Source: Arcanobacterium sp. (GTDB taxonomy: Bacteria; Actinomycetota; Actinomycetes; Actinomycetales; Actinomycetaceae). Taken from it: DNA of 64,000 bases. The notes under the pieces were generated by a model, which made no database searches, had not been told where the DNA came from, and saw only the letters and a program-made list of their open reading frames with translations. The stretch is from positions 62,001 through 126,000 of the forward strand of contig JALFSN010000002.1 in assembly GCA_022778805.1 (NCBI GenBank). The letters run 5' to 3'. Numbering within the stretch: position 1 is the stretch's first letter; each line of letters opens with the position of its first letter. Of this stretch, positions 1 through 8,994 are shown in pieces. The position numbers and the translations under genes are program-made.

Positions 1-568
1 AGGCGCCAGCGCCGGCATGAACCGTAATATCGATTTCGTAATCGCCATTCGGCCCCAAATTTTTCCCAAGATAGCCAGCTTCTCGTGCCTCTCGCACAGC
101 TGCAAGCAGACGGCGATACACGTGCACGACTTCACCGCGCAGATAGATGAAACCGCGGTGTCCGCCGATAGCCATGAGACAGATAATCATGCCTTCAATC
201 AGCAGATGTGGATTAGCCATCAGATGCGGCATGTCTTTGCAGGTGCCTGGCTCCGACTCGTCAGCGTTCACCACGAGATATCGAGGCCCGCCATCGACTG
301 GTGGCAAGAAACTCCATTTCAAACCAGTGGGGAAGCCCGCACCACCACGGCCGCGCAGAGCAGAATCCTTAATAAAATTCGTGATGCCAGCGGGGTCGTC
401 TTTGAGCATCTCCCACGCTTTATCAATAGCTCGGTATCCCCCGTTTTCGCGGTACGTAGCGAGCTTCCAGCTGCGCGGTTTATCCCACATGTCTGAGAGT
501 ACCGGAGCCAGAGTGCCAGGCGCTGAAAACTTCGGCGCTGCCACAGGCGTCTCGTCTACCTCACTCAT
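1..568 (-). CDS. nuoF: NADH-quinone oxidoreductase subunit F (partial, C-terminus outside window)
   Basis: This is the FMN- and NADH-binding subunit of respiratory complex I, which takes electrons from NADH in the peripheral arm. The frame is open from an ATG at 568 to the window edge, so about the first 189 residues are visible; it is missing from the ORF track because it has no stop here. I translated it by hand. The FMN/NADH-binding stretch RGRGGAGFPTGLKW and the following NADESEPGTCKD are both present, as in the family. The ATG overlaps the nuoE stop as ATGA, which fixes the start and indicates translational coupling. The [4Fe-4S] cysteines expected near the C-terminus lie outside the window. 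Confidence 0.96.
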   Translation of the reverse strand, partial: MSEVDETPVAAPKFSAPGTLAPVLSDMWDKPRSWKLATYRENGGYRAIDKAWEMLKDDPAGITNFIKDSALRGRGGAGFPTGLKWSFLPPVDGGPRYLVVNADESEPGTCKDMPHLMANPHLLIEGMIICLMAIGGHRGFIYLRGEVVHVYRRLLAAVREAREAGYLGKNLGPNGDYEIDITVHAGAGA

Positions 569-1245
569 TTGGCACCTCCCTCAAGTGGGCGCGGAGAAGT
601 CCAGCCCTTTTCACGAGCAATCCTCAATCCTGCTAGCGTCGCTTCGCCTGCCGACGGCCCCTCATCGACGTGACCATCTTCAAATCCTGCGAGCACTCGC
701 TCTGTCTCTTTGAACGTGTGCACTTTCTCTGGCCCACGAGTGGGATGAATATCTTTGCCAGCTCGGATGTCATCCACGATCTGCCGAGCAGACTGGGGAG
801 TCTGATTGTCGAAGAACTCCCAATTCACCATCACCACGGGGGCGTAGTCGCAGCCGGCATTGCACTCAAGCTGCTCTAGCGTGATCTTGCCATCTTCAGT
901 GGTTTCGTCGTGTCCAATGCCGAGATATGAGCTGAGTTCGTCCCAAATCAGATCTCCTCCCATCACGGCGCACAGCGCATTTGTACACACGCCAACGTTA
1001 TATTCACCATTGGGGTGACGCCGGTACTGCGAATAGAACGTCGCAATCGCACTCACTTGCGCCCGACTCAAGCCCAAGATGTCTGCCACCAGCGCAATAC
1101 CGCGCGGCGAGACAAACCCATCTTCACTCTGAATCAGATGCAACAGTGGCATAATCGCCGATCGAGGCTGCGGATATCGCGCAATCACCTCTGCCGCATC
1201 GCTCCGTAGCCGCGCCTCCACATCGGCTGCATAATTTTCTGCCAT
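565..1245 (-). CDS. nuoE: NADH-quinone oxidoreductase subunit E
   Basis: This is the 24-kDa complex I subunit carrying the [2Fe-2S] cluster N1a, partner of NuoF in the NADH dehydrogenase module. In 226 residues the thioredoxin-like ferredoxin shows the ligand pattern C87-x4-C92 (VCTNALC) and C128-x3-C132 (ECNAGC). An N-terminal helical part (residues 10-75) is typical. The C-terminal tail of about 50 residues, rich in charge and Gly, extends beyond the compact domain, as in many actinobacterial NuoE. The start ATG overlaps the nuoD stop (TGATG) and the stop overlaps nuoF (ATGA). Confidence 0.96.
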   Translation of the reverse strand: MAENYAADVEARLRSDAAEVIARYPQPRSAIMPLLHLIQSEDGFVSPRGIALVADILGLSRAQVSAIATFYSQYRRHPNGEYNVGVCTNALCAVMGGDLIWDELSSYLGIGHDETTEDGKITLEQLECNAGCDYAPVVMVNWEFFDNQTPQSARQIVDDIRAGKDIHPTRGPEKVHTFKETERVLAGFEDGHVDEGPSAGEATLAGLRIAREKGWTSPRPLEGGAK

Positions 1246-2591
1246 CAGCGATCCACGCCTCCCATCACGGGGTCAATATTGGCCAACGCAATAATCACGT
1301 CGGCGAGCAAGCCGCCTTCCGTCATAACGGCAAGGCTCTGCAGATTGTTAAAGCTGGCATCTCTAAAGTGAGCACGGTACGGGCGCGTGCCGCCGTCACT
1401 AACCAGATGGACACCGAGCAGACCCTTGGGATGCTCAATCATCTGGAACACCTGCCCTGCTGGCACACGGAATCCCTCCGTCACCAGTTTGAAATGGTGG
1501 ATGAGAGACTCCATGGAATCGTTCAGCATCTCTTTTACGTGCGCCGGATTCTGCCCCTGCCCATCCACGCTAATGGAGAGCTGAGCCGGCCAAGCGAGCT
1601 TGCCATCAGCGATCATCACTGGCTCGCCAGCTGTGCGTTCGAGTTCATCAAGCACCTGGTAGCAGATGCGCAGACTCTGATAGCACTCGGCGTAACGCAC
1701 TTTGACACGGTTGTAGGCATCCGCCTTATCCGCTACCGGAATATCAAATTCGTATTTCTCATAGCCGCAGTATGGCTGCGTCTTGCGCAAATCCCACGGC
1801 AGGCCGGCGGCGCGCACTGATGGGCCAGTCATGCTCAGCGCCATCATGCTGGACAGCGGAGATACCGCCACGTCCACATGCCGGAGTTTGAAGATCGGAT
1901 TTTGCATCGTGAGATCTTCCATCTCCGAGAGAGTGTTGCGGATCTTAGGCAGCAGTTCACGAATGTAATCGATGCCGCCTTCAGGCAGATCTTCCAAGAC
2001 ACCGCCAACGCGAATGAACTCATGGTTCATACGCAAACCCGTGATGTCCTCAAAGATACGAAGAATATCTTCGCGGGCACGGAAACCGAGCGTCATCATG
2101 GTCGTGCCGCCCATTTCGTTACCCAGCGAACCGATAGCTACGACGTGTGAATTAATCCGTCCCAGCTCCATGAGGAGCACCCGAATGGCGCTGGCACGCT
2201 GTGGAATTTGGTCCGTGACGCCGAGCAGCTTTTCCACAGCAAGGCAGTAAGCAACTTCCTGAAAAATCGGGGTGATGTAGTCCATCCGCGTGGCAAAAGC
2301 GACACCTTGCTGCCAGGTGCGGTACTCCATGCTCTTTTCAATGCCGGTATGCAGGAATCCAGTGGCTGCACGCGCTTCTTTCACATTTTCGCCATCGAGT
2401 TCCAGCTGCACACGCAGCACGCCGTGCGTGGCGGGGTGGACCGGCCCCAGGTTCACTACGATATGTTCTTCACCGAGTTCTTCAACTTTGTCTGCGATGC
2501 GTCCCCAGTCTCCACCGACTGCTTCAAATTCTGGATATTCGTCAGCTTCCGGATTCATCGCTTTGGTTGCGTGAGGTAGCGATTCACTCAT
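1245..2591 (-). CDS. nuoD: NADH-quinone oxidoreductase subunit D
   Basis: This is the 49-kDa complex I subunit, related to the large subunit of [NiFe] hydrogenases, which forms the quinone-binding cavity with NuoB at the membrane interface. The 448 residues include the family signatures [15 protein letters not shown] near residue 48 and [11 protein letters not shown]-like [17 protein letters not shown], plus the C-terminal DPVMGGVDR ending. Length is normal for an actinobacterial NuoD. The start ATG shares one base with the nuoC stop (TGATG), and the gene sits between nuoC and nuoE in the canonical order. Confidence 0.97.
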   Translation of the reverse strand: MSESLPHATKAMNPEADEYPEFEAVGGDWGRIADKVEELGEEHIVVNLGPVHPATHGVLRVQLELDGENVKEARAATGFLHTGIEKSMEYRTWQQGVAFATRMDYITPIFQEVAYCLAVEKLLGVTDQIPQRASAIRVLLMELGRINSHVVAIGSLGNEMGGTTMMTLGFRAREDILRIFEDITGLRMNHEFIRVGGVLEDLPEGGIDYIRELLPKIRNTLSEMEDLTMQNPIFKLRHVDVAVSPLSSMMALSMTGPSVRAAGLPWDLRKTQPYCGYEKYEFDIPVADKADAYNRVKVRYAECYQSLRICYQVLDELERTAGEPVMIADGKLAWPAQLSISVDGQGQNPAHVKEMLNDSMESLIHHFKLVTEGFRVPAGQVFQMIEHPKGLLGVHLVSDGGTRPYRAHFRDASFNNLQSLAVMTEGGLLADVIIALANIDPVMGGVDR

Positions 2592-3346
2592 CAGTTGTAC
2601 TCCCTCCTCATATCAGCTGGCGGAATGACGGCGCCCTTGTACTCCACAGGCACACCACCGAGCGGGTAATCTTTGCGCTGTGGATGACCAACCCAATCAT
2701 CTGGCATCACGGAACGCGCCAGGCCTGGATGTCCGTCAAAAATAATGCCCATCAGATCGAATGCTTCCCGCTCCGGCCAATCGTCACCAGGGTAGACACT
2801 AGTGAGGCTAGGGATGTGTGGATCATCGTCAGGAGCCGTCACCTCTATGGCAATCATGCGATTGTGCGTAATGGAGAAGAACGGGAAATACCCGTGCAAT
2901 TCACGGCCTTTATCCTCGGGATAGTGCACAGCAGACACACCTAGGCACATTTCAAACCGCAAATCTTGATCGTCACGGAGATACGTCGCCACTCGCACAA
3001 TGTGCTCACGCTTGACGAAAATCGTGAGTTGATCGCGGTAAACACTCACCTTTTCAATCACGTCGTGCGGGTCAAGCCCATCCGACTCCAACAGCTCGAC
3101 GATGATATCGACCACTTCGTCAAACCATCCGCCGTACGGCCGTGGCGTGGGAGCAGCGACGGTGCTGATCGTCGTACCGCCAGAAAAGCCAGTCGTGTCA
3201 GCTCCTTTGCGCACTCCCCACATACCGGTGCGCGTCGTCACCTTTTCTGCTTCGACGCTCGTAAATTCTGGCCCCACAGGAGTCCCTGCAGCCACGTGTG
3301 CCCCGCCGTTATCGTTCGGAACAAGCGCTTCGTTGTTGTCACTCAC
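2591..3346 (-). CDS. nuoC: NADH-quinone oxidoreductase subunit C
   Basis: This is the 30-kDa hydrophilic subunit of complex I, which packs against NuoD in the connecting fragment. The 251 residues contain the family region [22 protein letters not shown] followed by [12 protein letters not shown]. The first 80 residues are a poorly conserved extension rich in Gly, Thr and Val, common in actinobacterial NuoC. The start is GTG at 3346, chosen because it overlaps the nuoB stop as GTGA; no better ATG precedes the conserved part. It ends one base into nuoD. Confidence 0.95.
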   Translation of the reverse strand: MSDNNEALVPNDNGGAHVAAGTPVGPEFTSVEAEKVTTRTGMWGVRKGADTTGFSGGTTISTVAAPTPRPYGGWFDEVVDIIVELLESDGLDPHDVIEKVSVYRDQLTIFVKREHIVRVATYLRDDQDLRFEMCLGVSAVHYPEDKGRELHGYFPFFSITHNRMIAIEVTAPDDDPHIPSLTSVYPGDDWPEREAFDLMGIIFDGHPGLARSVMPDDWVGHPQRKDYPLGGVPVEYKGAVIPPADMRREYN

Positions 3347-3900
3347 GCGAGGAGCCCCTTCCTCAATTCGATGGGTTGAGCTTTCAGAGCTGCCTGCTCA
3401 GCAGCCTTAGCAATGTCGATACGGTCTTTGCCAATGGGCTGTTTCTCCATCAGTTGATTGCGCATCTCAAAGACTGCATTGATGAGCATCTCCGGCCGCG
3501 GCGGGCAACCAGGCAAATAGATATCCACCGGCACCACGTGGTCAATGCCTTGAACGAGCGCATAATTATTGAAAACGCCGCCCGTGCAAGCGCACGCCCC
3601 CATGGAAATCACCCATTTAGGTTCCATCATTTCGTCGTAGATATTGCGCACGACCGGAGCCATCTTTTGGCTCACTCGGCCAGAGACGATCATAATGTCG
3701 CTCTGCCGTGGGGAGGAGCGGAATACTTCCATCCCGATACGGCTAGCGTCAAAGCGGAGCGCGCCAAAAGCCATCATCTCAATAGCACAGCAGGCCAGAC
3801 CCATCGTCACTGGCCACGGGGAGCGCGCCTTAGCCCACCCCAGGATAGCCTCCATCGTGGTGAGGCCAACCCCTTGTGGAATCTTCTCTTCAAGTCCCAT
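3343..3900 (-). CDS. nuoB: NADH-quinone oxidoreductase subunit B
   Basis: This is the PSST subunit of complex I, which binds cluster N2, the last iron-sulfur centre before the quinone. All four expected cysteines are visible: the adjacent pair in [10 protein letters not shown], one in GACACTGG and one in LPGCPPRPE. The 185-residue length is typical. The ATG at 3900 lies 10 bases after the nuoA stop, and the gene overlaps nuoC by four bases, consistent with one transcript starting upstream of nuoA. Confidence 0.97.
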   Translation of the reverse strand: MGLEEKIPQGVGLTTMEAILGWAKARSPWPVTMGLACCAIEMMAFGALRFDASRIGMEVFRSSPRQSDIMIVSGRVSQKMAPVVRNIYDEMMEPKWVISMGACACTGGVFNNYALVQGIDHVVPVDIYLPGCPPRPEMLINAVFEMRNQLMEKQPIGKDRIDIAKAAEQAALKAQPIELRKGLLA

Positions 3901-3910
3901 ACTTTTTCAC

Positions 3911-4273
3911 TCACTCCCATTCCAAGCCACCACGGCGCCATTCGTAGATGAATGGCACGGTGATGAGGAAGACAAACAGCGCAATCGTCACGATTCCGAA
4001 GAGCCCCAGCGAATCGTGTGCGACTGCCCATGGATAGAGGAACACCACCTCAATGTCAAAGATGATGAATGTCATCGCCGTGAGGAAGTACTTCACCGGA
4101 AATTTACCGCTCGAACCAGCGTTTGGCGTGGCTTCCACGCCGCATTCATAGTTCGCTTCTTTCACCCGATTGTACTTGTGTGGCCCGAGGATCGCGCTCG
4201 CTGCCAAGCCGCCAAAAGCAATGACCGCTGCGGCAATAATCATCACCAGCAGCGGCACATAAGGGTTGTTCAT
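3911..4273 (-). CDS. nuoA: NADH-quinone oxidoreductase subunit A
   Basis: This is a small membrane subunit of complex I at the junction with the quinone site. The ORF track extends to 4369, but homology begins at MNNPYVPLL, and a Shine-Dalgarno-like AGGACAGGAA lies just upstream of the ATG at 4273, so I place the start there (120 residues). Three membrane segments are visible (about residues 5-27, 62-82 and 90-111), with the conserved loop YECGVEATPNAG and the FDIEVVFLYPW signature. It is the first gene of the nuo operon. Confidence 0.95.
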   Translation of the reverse strand: MNNPYVPLLVMIIAAAVIAFGGLAASAILGPHKYNRVKEANYECGVEATPNAGSSGKFPVKYFLTAMTFIIFDIEVVFLYPWAVAHDSLGLFGIVTIALFVFLITVPFIYEWRRGGLEWE

Positions 4274-4615
4274 GCTCGTTCCTGTCCTCATATTTCTCAA
4301 TCGCTGCTCGCACAATGCCGCCATACCGAGGCAGGCGCAATCTGCCTCGTTCGCGCACAACTCGGGCACAACGGCACCGCGCTACTCACGCAGCGCTACA
4401 CTCACCTTACCGGCTTGGCTCCACGAACGTCACATGCGAAAGGGCTTTATTACGCAATATAAGTTGCGCGTATTTATTTCGTGACGGCGCTCTTTTTTAT
4501 GCATTCCGCTCTTCATTTTCTGCATCAGATGCCTGCGAGCGTTCCCATTCGCCAGAATTTTTTACATTTATTCGCAGATTTTCGCCACTGTGGCCTGGTG
4601 AGTCTCAGCGAGTAC
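4274..4615 (-). promoter_or_regulatory. Upstream region of the nuo operon
   Basis: This 342-base spacer separates nuoA from the downstream end of the menJ-like gene. No coding region is convincing. The nuo promoter should lie here, because nuoA is the first gene of the operon and the next gene up is transcribed in the same direction. An A/T-rich patch holds a small dyad, CGCAA-6-TTGCG at 4453-4468. I could not pick a -35/-10 pair with confidence. Confidence 0.4.
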
Positions 4616-5899
4616 TCATGCCTTCGGCACGATGTGGGTGAGCGCCGTGATGAGTTTATCCATCCAGTCGCCGTCGTGGCGGTCATACGTATCTGAGAGG
4701 AGCTTCATCACCAGCCGCATCAACACTGGATGTGGCAGACCATACGTCACGCAAATGTGCATAATCTCAGGGCGCTCAATGAGGCTCGCAAACACTTTGC
4801 CCAGTGTGTAATAGCCCCCCAGCTCCGCTTCTAAATCGTGCACATACCCGCGCATCACGCGATCCTGCTGTCCGAGAGTAGATCGGGCGAGAGCCTGCCC
4901 AATGTAGTCCGCCACGATTCGTCCACTCGCGAGCGCGTAGGCGATTCCCTCTCCGTTAAACGGGCTGACCATGCCGCCCGCATCCCCCACAAGTGCCAAT
5001 CCATTCGCGTAGTGAGGTTTCCTATTAAAACCCATCGGCAAGGCGGCCGAACGAATCGGCCCGCGCTGATTCTGAGGGGTGAGCCCCCATTCGGGTGGAG
5101 TGTTGGCAATCCACGTCTCAAAGACGTGGCGATAGTCAATCCCTGTGGGTGCGGCGGTAGAACTGAGTGAGCCCAGACCCACATTGACGAGCCCGTCACC
5201 CACTGCAAAAGCCCACCCATAGCCAGGAAGCAGATCAGACTCGCCAGCTTTGCCGCTCCAGAGTTCTAGATATGATTCCATCATGGTGCTGGCAGCCAGT
5301 GGGGATTCAAAATACGTGCGTACAGCCACCCCCATGGGACGGCGTTTATTCTTTTCTCTCCCCGCAGCCGTCGCCAAGCGCGCACTCACGCCTCCGGCGT
5401 CAATCACAAAGCGAGCGCGAATAGCACGCTCTGCTCCGTGTGAACCCTCGGATGTCCACCGAGCTTTCACCCCGTAAATACGCCCTGACGGCTCGTGAAT
5501 CAACGGTGCAGAAACCGTGACGCCCTCTTGCACCCGCGCGCCAGAAGTCTGGGCGTGTCGAATCAGAATCTCATCGAAATCTTTGCGGGGCTTAGCAGTG
5601 CCATAGTTTGGCTGCGAGGCTAGCTCCGGCCAGGGCACGGAAATCTCATGCCCGCCTCCGTAAGCGCGCAAACCGTAATTGCGTACCCATCCATCTTCTT
5701 CTCGAATGGGCACGGCCATGCGAATGAGCTCACTGACGGCGCGCGGGGTGAGTCCATCTCCGCACACTTTATCGCGCGGGTAGCGAGCGCGTTCGAGCAC
5801 TAAGACGTCAATCCCCTGCCGAGCGAGATAGTGGGCTGCACTAGCCCCCGCCGGCCCTCCGCCGACGATTACTACATCTGCTTCATCGGAGAATTTCAT
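4616..5899 (-). CDS. menJ: Geranylgeranyl-reductase family flavoprotein, MenJ-like
   Basis: This FAD-dependent reductase is the type that saturates an isoprene unit of the menaquinone side chain (MenJ) or related polyprenyl lipids. Visible motifs are the dinucleotide-binding VIVGGGPAGASAA at the N-terminus, CGDGLTPRAV, the PGYGWAFAVGDG stretch and the second flavin motif GDAGGMVSPFNGEGI. The ORF track starts at 5944, but the ATG at 5899 overlaps the menG stop as ATGA and begins just before the Rossmann fold, giving 427 residues. Overlap with menG strongly suggests quinone as substrate, which is inference; the broader family also includes chlorophyll and archaeal-lipid reductases. Confidence 0.85.
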   Translation of the reverse strand: MKFSDEADVVIVGGGPAGASAAHYLARQGIDVLVLERARYPRDKVCGDGLTPRAVSELIRMAVPIREEDGWVRNYGLRAYGGGHEISVPWPELASQPNYGTAKPRKDFDEILIRHAQTSGARVQEGVTVSAPLIHEPSGRIYGVKARWTSEGSHGAERAIRARFVIDAGGVSARLATAAGREKNKRRPMGVAVRTYFESPLAASTMMESYLELWSGKAGESDLLPGYGWAFAVGDGLVNVGLGSLSSTAAPTGIDYRHVFETWIANTPPEWGLTPQNQRGPIRSAALPMGFNRKPHYANGLALVGDAGGMVSPFNGEGIAYALASGRIVADYIGQALARSTLGQQDRVMRGYVHDLEAELGGYYTLGKVFASLIERPEIMHICVTYGLPHPVLMRLVMKLLSDTYDRHDGDWMDKLITALTHIVPKA

Positions 5900-6645
5900 A
5901 GCTGATCCTCGTGGGATCCATCGCTGCCACGCAATGGCTTGCAAGCTCGGTGAATAGCGACAATCCCGCCAGTGAGATTCTTGAATTCCACATCGCGCCA
6001 GCCAGCGTCGAGAATCATCAGAGCCAAGGCGTGCTGATCAGGCCACGAGAGAATCGATTCCGTGAGATATCTGTAGGCCATCGGATCAGAGGAAACTACA
6101 TGCGCCAAAGCCGGCAAGGCAGACCCTAGAAAGAAGGTGTAAAGCCCATGGAAGAGGGGATTGACTGGAGTGGAAAATTCACACACGACCAGCTCTCCCC
6201 CAGGTTTGACGACGCGCAGCATCTCGCGCAGAGCCTTATCTGGATCATGGATATTACGCAGACCGTATGAGATCGTGACGGCGTCAAAACTCTCATCAGC
6301 AAAGGGCATATTCATCGCATCCCCTTGCACAAACGTGAGCTGCGGATAGCGTTTGCGTCCCTGAGCAATCATCCCCGCAGAGAAGTCATATGCAGTGACA
6401 TCGGCACCTGCCCCAGCGTAAACAGCTGCACTTGTGCCGGTGCCAGCAGCTACATCTAGCACGCTCATACCTGGACGAACTCGCAGGGCTTCGCAGACCG
6501 TCTTTCGCCACACATGTACCAATCCACCCGTGAGCACGGTATTGGTGACGTCGTAGGCAGGGGCAACCATATCAAACATGGAAGCTACGTCGGAGGCATT
6601 CTTCTCCAACGTAGCTCTCTTCTGTGCTCGCTTCATACTAGGCAT
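5896..6645 (-). CDS. menG: Demethylmenaquinone methyltransferase
   Basis: This is a SAM-dependent C-methyltransferase of the UbiE/MenG family that performs the last step of menaquinone synthesis. In 249 residues the SAM motif I reads LDVAAGTGTSAA, followed by GDAMNMPFADESFD, SYGLRNIHD and VVCEFSTP, all typical. The start ATG (MPSMKRAQ) could alternatively be the second Met three residues later. The gene is translationally coupled to the menJ-like reductase. menA lies nearby, but divergently and beyond the HtrA-like gene. Ubiquinone is not expected in an actinobacterium, so MenG is the safer name. Confidence 0.93.
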   Translation of the reverse strand: MPSMKRAQKRATLEKNASDVASMFDMVAPAYDVTNTVLTGGLVHVWRKTVCEALRVRPGMSVLDVAAGTGTSAAVYAGAGADVTAYDFSAGMIAQGRKRYPQLTFVQGDAMNMPFADESFDAVTISYGLRNIHDPDKALREMLRVVKPGGELVVCEFSTPVNPLFHGLYTFFLGSALPALAHVVSSDPMAYRYLTESILSWPDQHALALMILDAGWRDVEFKNLTGGIVAIHRACKPLRGSDGSHEDQL

Positions 6646-6652
6646 TTAATCA

Positions 6653-6688
6653 CGCTTCGCCCACCGTCGGATAACCGTGGGCGAAGCG
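6653..6688 (-). terminator. 12-bp perfect hairpin after the HtrA-like gene
   Basis: CGCTTCGCCCAC at 6653-6664 is matched perfectly by GTGGGCGAAGCG at 6677-6688, with a 12-base loop. It lies between the stop of the HtrA-like gene and the start of menG, both on the minus strand. No U-tract follows on that strand, so it may be a weak or factor-assisted terminator, or an RNA-processing site. Confidence 0.6.
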
Positions 6689-6724
6689 CGACGAACAGAC
6701 ACACAGCGCCAGCTTCGTATAGGG

Positions 6725-8578
6725 TCAGTTCACACTGTCTTGTTTGGTCGCTAGGGTCACAGTGGCATCGAGCAGCTTCCCGTCGCGTTCAAGCGTAAGT
6801 TTCACCTTGTCGCCAGAGCGGTACTGACGCACAAACCCCGTCAGCGATGTGGCACTTGAGACGTCGTTACCAGCGATGTTGATAATGACGTCACCTTTCT
6901 TAATGCCCGCCTGGGCAGCGGGCGTACCTGAGGAGACGGCCTGCACTTCAGCTCCAAGACGGCTTTCCCCATTGTACTGAGCAGCTCCGTCCGCGATGGT
7001 CACCCCGAGAAAAGCGTGCTCAGCTACGCCGTTATCAATGAGTTGCTGGGCAATCATCTTGGCGAGATTAATCGGAATGGCAAAGCCCAGACCGATGGAG
7101 CCAGATTCACTCCCGCCACCAGAGAGAGATGCAATGGATGAGGCAATCCCAATCACTCGCCCAGCCGAATCGAACACCGGCCCGCCTGAGTTGCCAGGAT
7201 TGACGGCCGCATCAATCTGGATAGCGTTCGTCACCACCTGAGAACTCTGCTGCGGCTGGGCAAACGGGAACTGCTGCCCCTGCCCCTGCGTGCTCTCCTG
7301 AGTGGAGACTGGACGATTGAGAGCGGAAATAATGCCCGTCGTCATCGTGGATGAAAGGCCAAGAGGATTCCCGATTGCGGCCACAGCTTGCCCTACATGC
7401 AAACTGGAAGAATCCCCGACGGTAGCTGCCGTTAAATCTTTTGGCGGATTTTCTATCGTGAGAACTGCGAGATCGGTAGCCGCATCTGTGCCAGCTACCG
7501 ACGCTTTGAAGAGTCTCCCGTCGGCGAGCGTCACATAAAGCTGAGTGCTGCCATCAATGACGTGATTATTTGTGAGCACATGACCCTGGGTATCGATAAT
7601 GACTCCTGAGCCGGCCGAGGAGCCTCGCTCTAGCTGAGCATCAATGGCCACGACGGTATTGCCGACGGCTTGCTGTACAGCCTGCCAGTTAGGCGCGTCA
7701 CCTTTCGATTCCACCACTGGAGCCACGTGTGCACTGGCGCTGGTCGAGTTAGTGAAACCTGATGTGGACGGCTGGAGAAAATGGCTTCCACTCATGCCAA
7801 TCCCGCCGCCGATCAGAGCTGCCCCTACGCTCATGGCGATGGCTGCAGCCCACCCTGGACCACGGCTAGTTTTCTCTTTCTTCGACTTCTTCTCGAACGC
7901 GTACATCGCAGGATCACCAAACGGGATCTCGTGTGCAGTAGCCTGGCTTTTCTCAGATTCGCTGCCGCCATTTCCCCGCTCTCCGCCATTTCCTAATCCT
8001 GATTCCCCATTCACATATGGGGCAGCTGTGGGAGAGAACGGCTGTGCATATCCAGTGGGCTGCACCGGCTGAGCATAACCGCTGGGCTGCACTGGCTGAA
8101 CGTGCTCCACAGGCTGGCTGTATTCTTGAGTAGAGCCTTGACCAGCCCCATAAGTAGATCCCTGAGTAGGTCTCTGGGGAGCGCTGCCGAAGCAAGTCTG
8201 CGCACCGACGACGCTTGACGGCAGCGGCGCGGTTTCGGCAGACGTGCTAGCCGCACTAGCGCCTACAGGCTGCGCAGAATCAACGCGCGTAGGCTGAGCG
8301 GGAGCGCCAGCCCACGCATGCGGCTGTGGCACGCTCTGCGATACGCTCGCTTGCAATGCGCTCGGCTGAGACACGCTCGGCTGCGACAAGGACTGAGTGG
8401 GCGGCACTGTAGCTTCAGATTGCCATGACGCCGATAGACGTTCAGTATCGCCAGCGCCGTCGGCGTGCACTGGAGCGCCCTGAGCGGCGGCGTTCTGGTG
8501 CTCCGGCGTCACCCCGCTCAGATTACTCTGATGATCGAGCCCTTCCGCTGTGCCGTGATCTCGTGAATTGTCATCCAT
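6725..8578 (-). CDS. HtrA/DegP-like membrane-anchored serine protease with PDZ domain
   Basis: This trypsin-like quality-control protease is anchored in the membrane with its active site outside the cytoplasm. Of 617 residues, the first 240 are low-complexity and rich in Gln, Pro and Ser, including near-repeats of QPVQPSGYA. One membrane segment follows at about 242-262. The protease domain shows the full triad: H339 in LTNNHVIDG, D369 in ATDLAVL and S464 in NPGNSGGPV. A single PDZ domain occupies roughly 525-605. The architecture matches actinobacterial HtrA/PepD proteins. It stands between menG and menA, transcribed away from menA. Confidence 0.93.
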   Translation of the reverse strand: MDDNSRDHGTAEGLDHQSNLSGVTPEHQNAAAQGAPVHADGAGDTERLSASWQSEATVPPTQSLSQPSVSQPSALQASVSQSVPQPHAWAGAPAQPTRVDSAQPVGASAASTSAETAPLPSSVVGAQTCFGSAPQRPTQGSTYGAGQGSTQEYSQPVEHVQPVQPSGYAQPVQPTGYAQPFSPTAAPYVNGESGLGNGGERGNGGSESEKSQATAHEIPFGDPAMYAFEKKSKKEKTSRGPGWAAAIAMSVGAALIGGGIGMSGSHFLQPSTSGFTNSTSASAHVAPVVESKGDAPNWQAVQQAVGNTVVAIDAQLERGSSAGSGVIIDTQGHVLTNNHVIDGSTQLYVTLADGRLFKASVAGTDAATDLAVLTIENPPKDLTAATVGDSSSLHVGQAVAAIGNPLGLSSTMTTGIISALNRPVSTQESTQGQGQQFPFAQPQQSSQVVTNAIQIDAAVNPGNSGGPVFDSAGRVIGIASSIASLSGGGSESGSIGLGFAIPINLAKMIAQQLIDNGVAEHAFLGVTIADGAAQYNGESRLGAEVQAVSSGTPAAQAGIKKGDVIINIAGNDVSSATSLTGFVRQYRSGDKVKLTLERDGKLLDATVTLATKQDSVN

Positions 8579-8994
8579 ACTCCTGCGCCTCTCACTCCGT
8601 TATGTCCATCAGCTGCAATGTGCGCAGCTCTTTTATGACCTCTGTGGATATCTCATCTCAATCTCATTGAACTAGATACCTCATCGCACCTGAGCTACCT
8701 GCCGATAGGCTAACCAACCGTTTCGAGTTCAGTGTAAAAATGCCCACTCGGCAATTCTTAGAAATCAGCTGGATGTTTCCTGAAAGTGATGGGATAGATA
8801 GTGATGCGATATCCGAGAGTGGGAACGAACAGCATTTTTCTCCATGTGCGCGTTACAGTAGAAGCTGTACACAATAGCAATGCCGATACGCAGTGGGAAG
8901 GGGGGAAAGATTCTCTTCTTCCGCACGTCGGCAGCACACGATCTAGATGCTGGCAGCGCGAGGAAACTCTCAGCTGCACTATTAAGGGTGAACG
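8579..8994. promoter_or_regulatory. Divergent spacer between the HtrA-like gene and menA
   Basis: This 416-base spacer separates two divergent genes, so both promoters should be here. I see no credible ORF. The visible details are a small dyad TACAG-6-CTGTA at 8854-8869 and the Shine-Dalgarno AAGGGTG before the menA ATG. No confident promoter boxes could be assigned by eye. Confidence 0.35.

Noticed and set aside
3644-4462. 272-residue plus-strand ORF opposite nuoB and nuoA
   Set aside because: It covers conserved minus-strand nuo genes and their leader and reads as composition-driven sequence.
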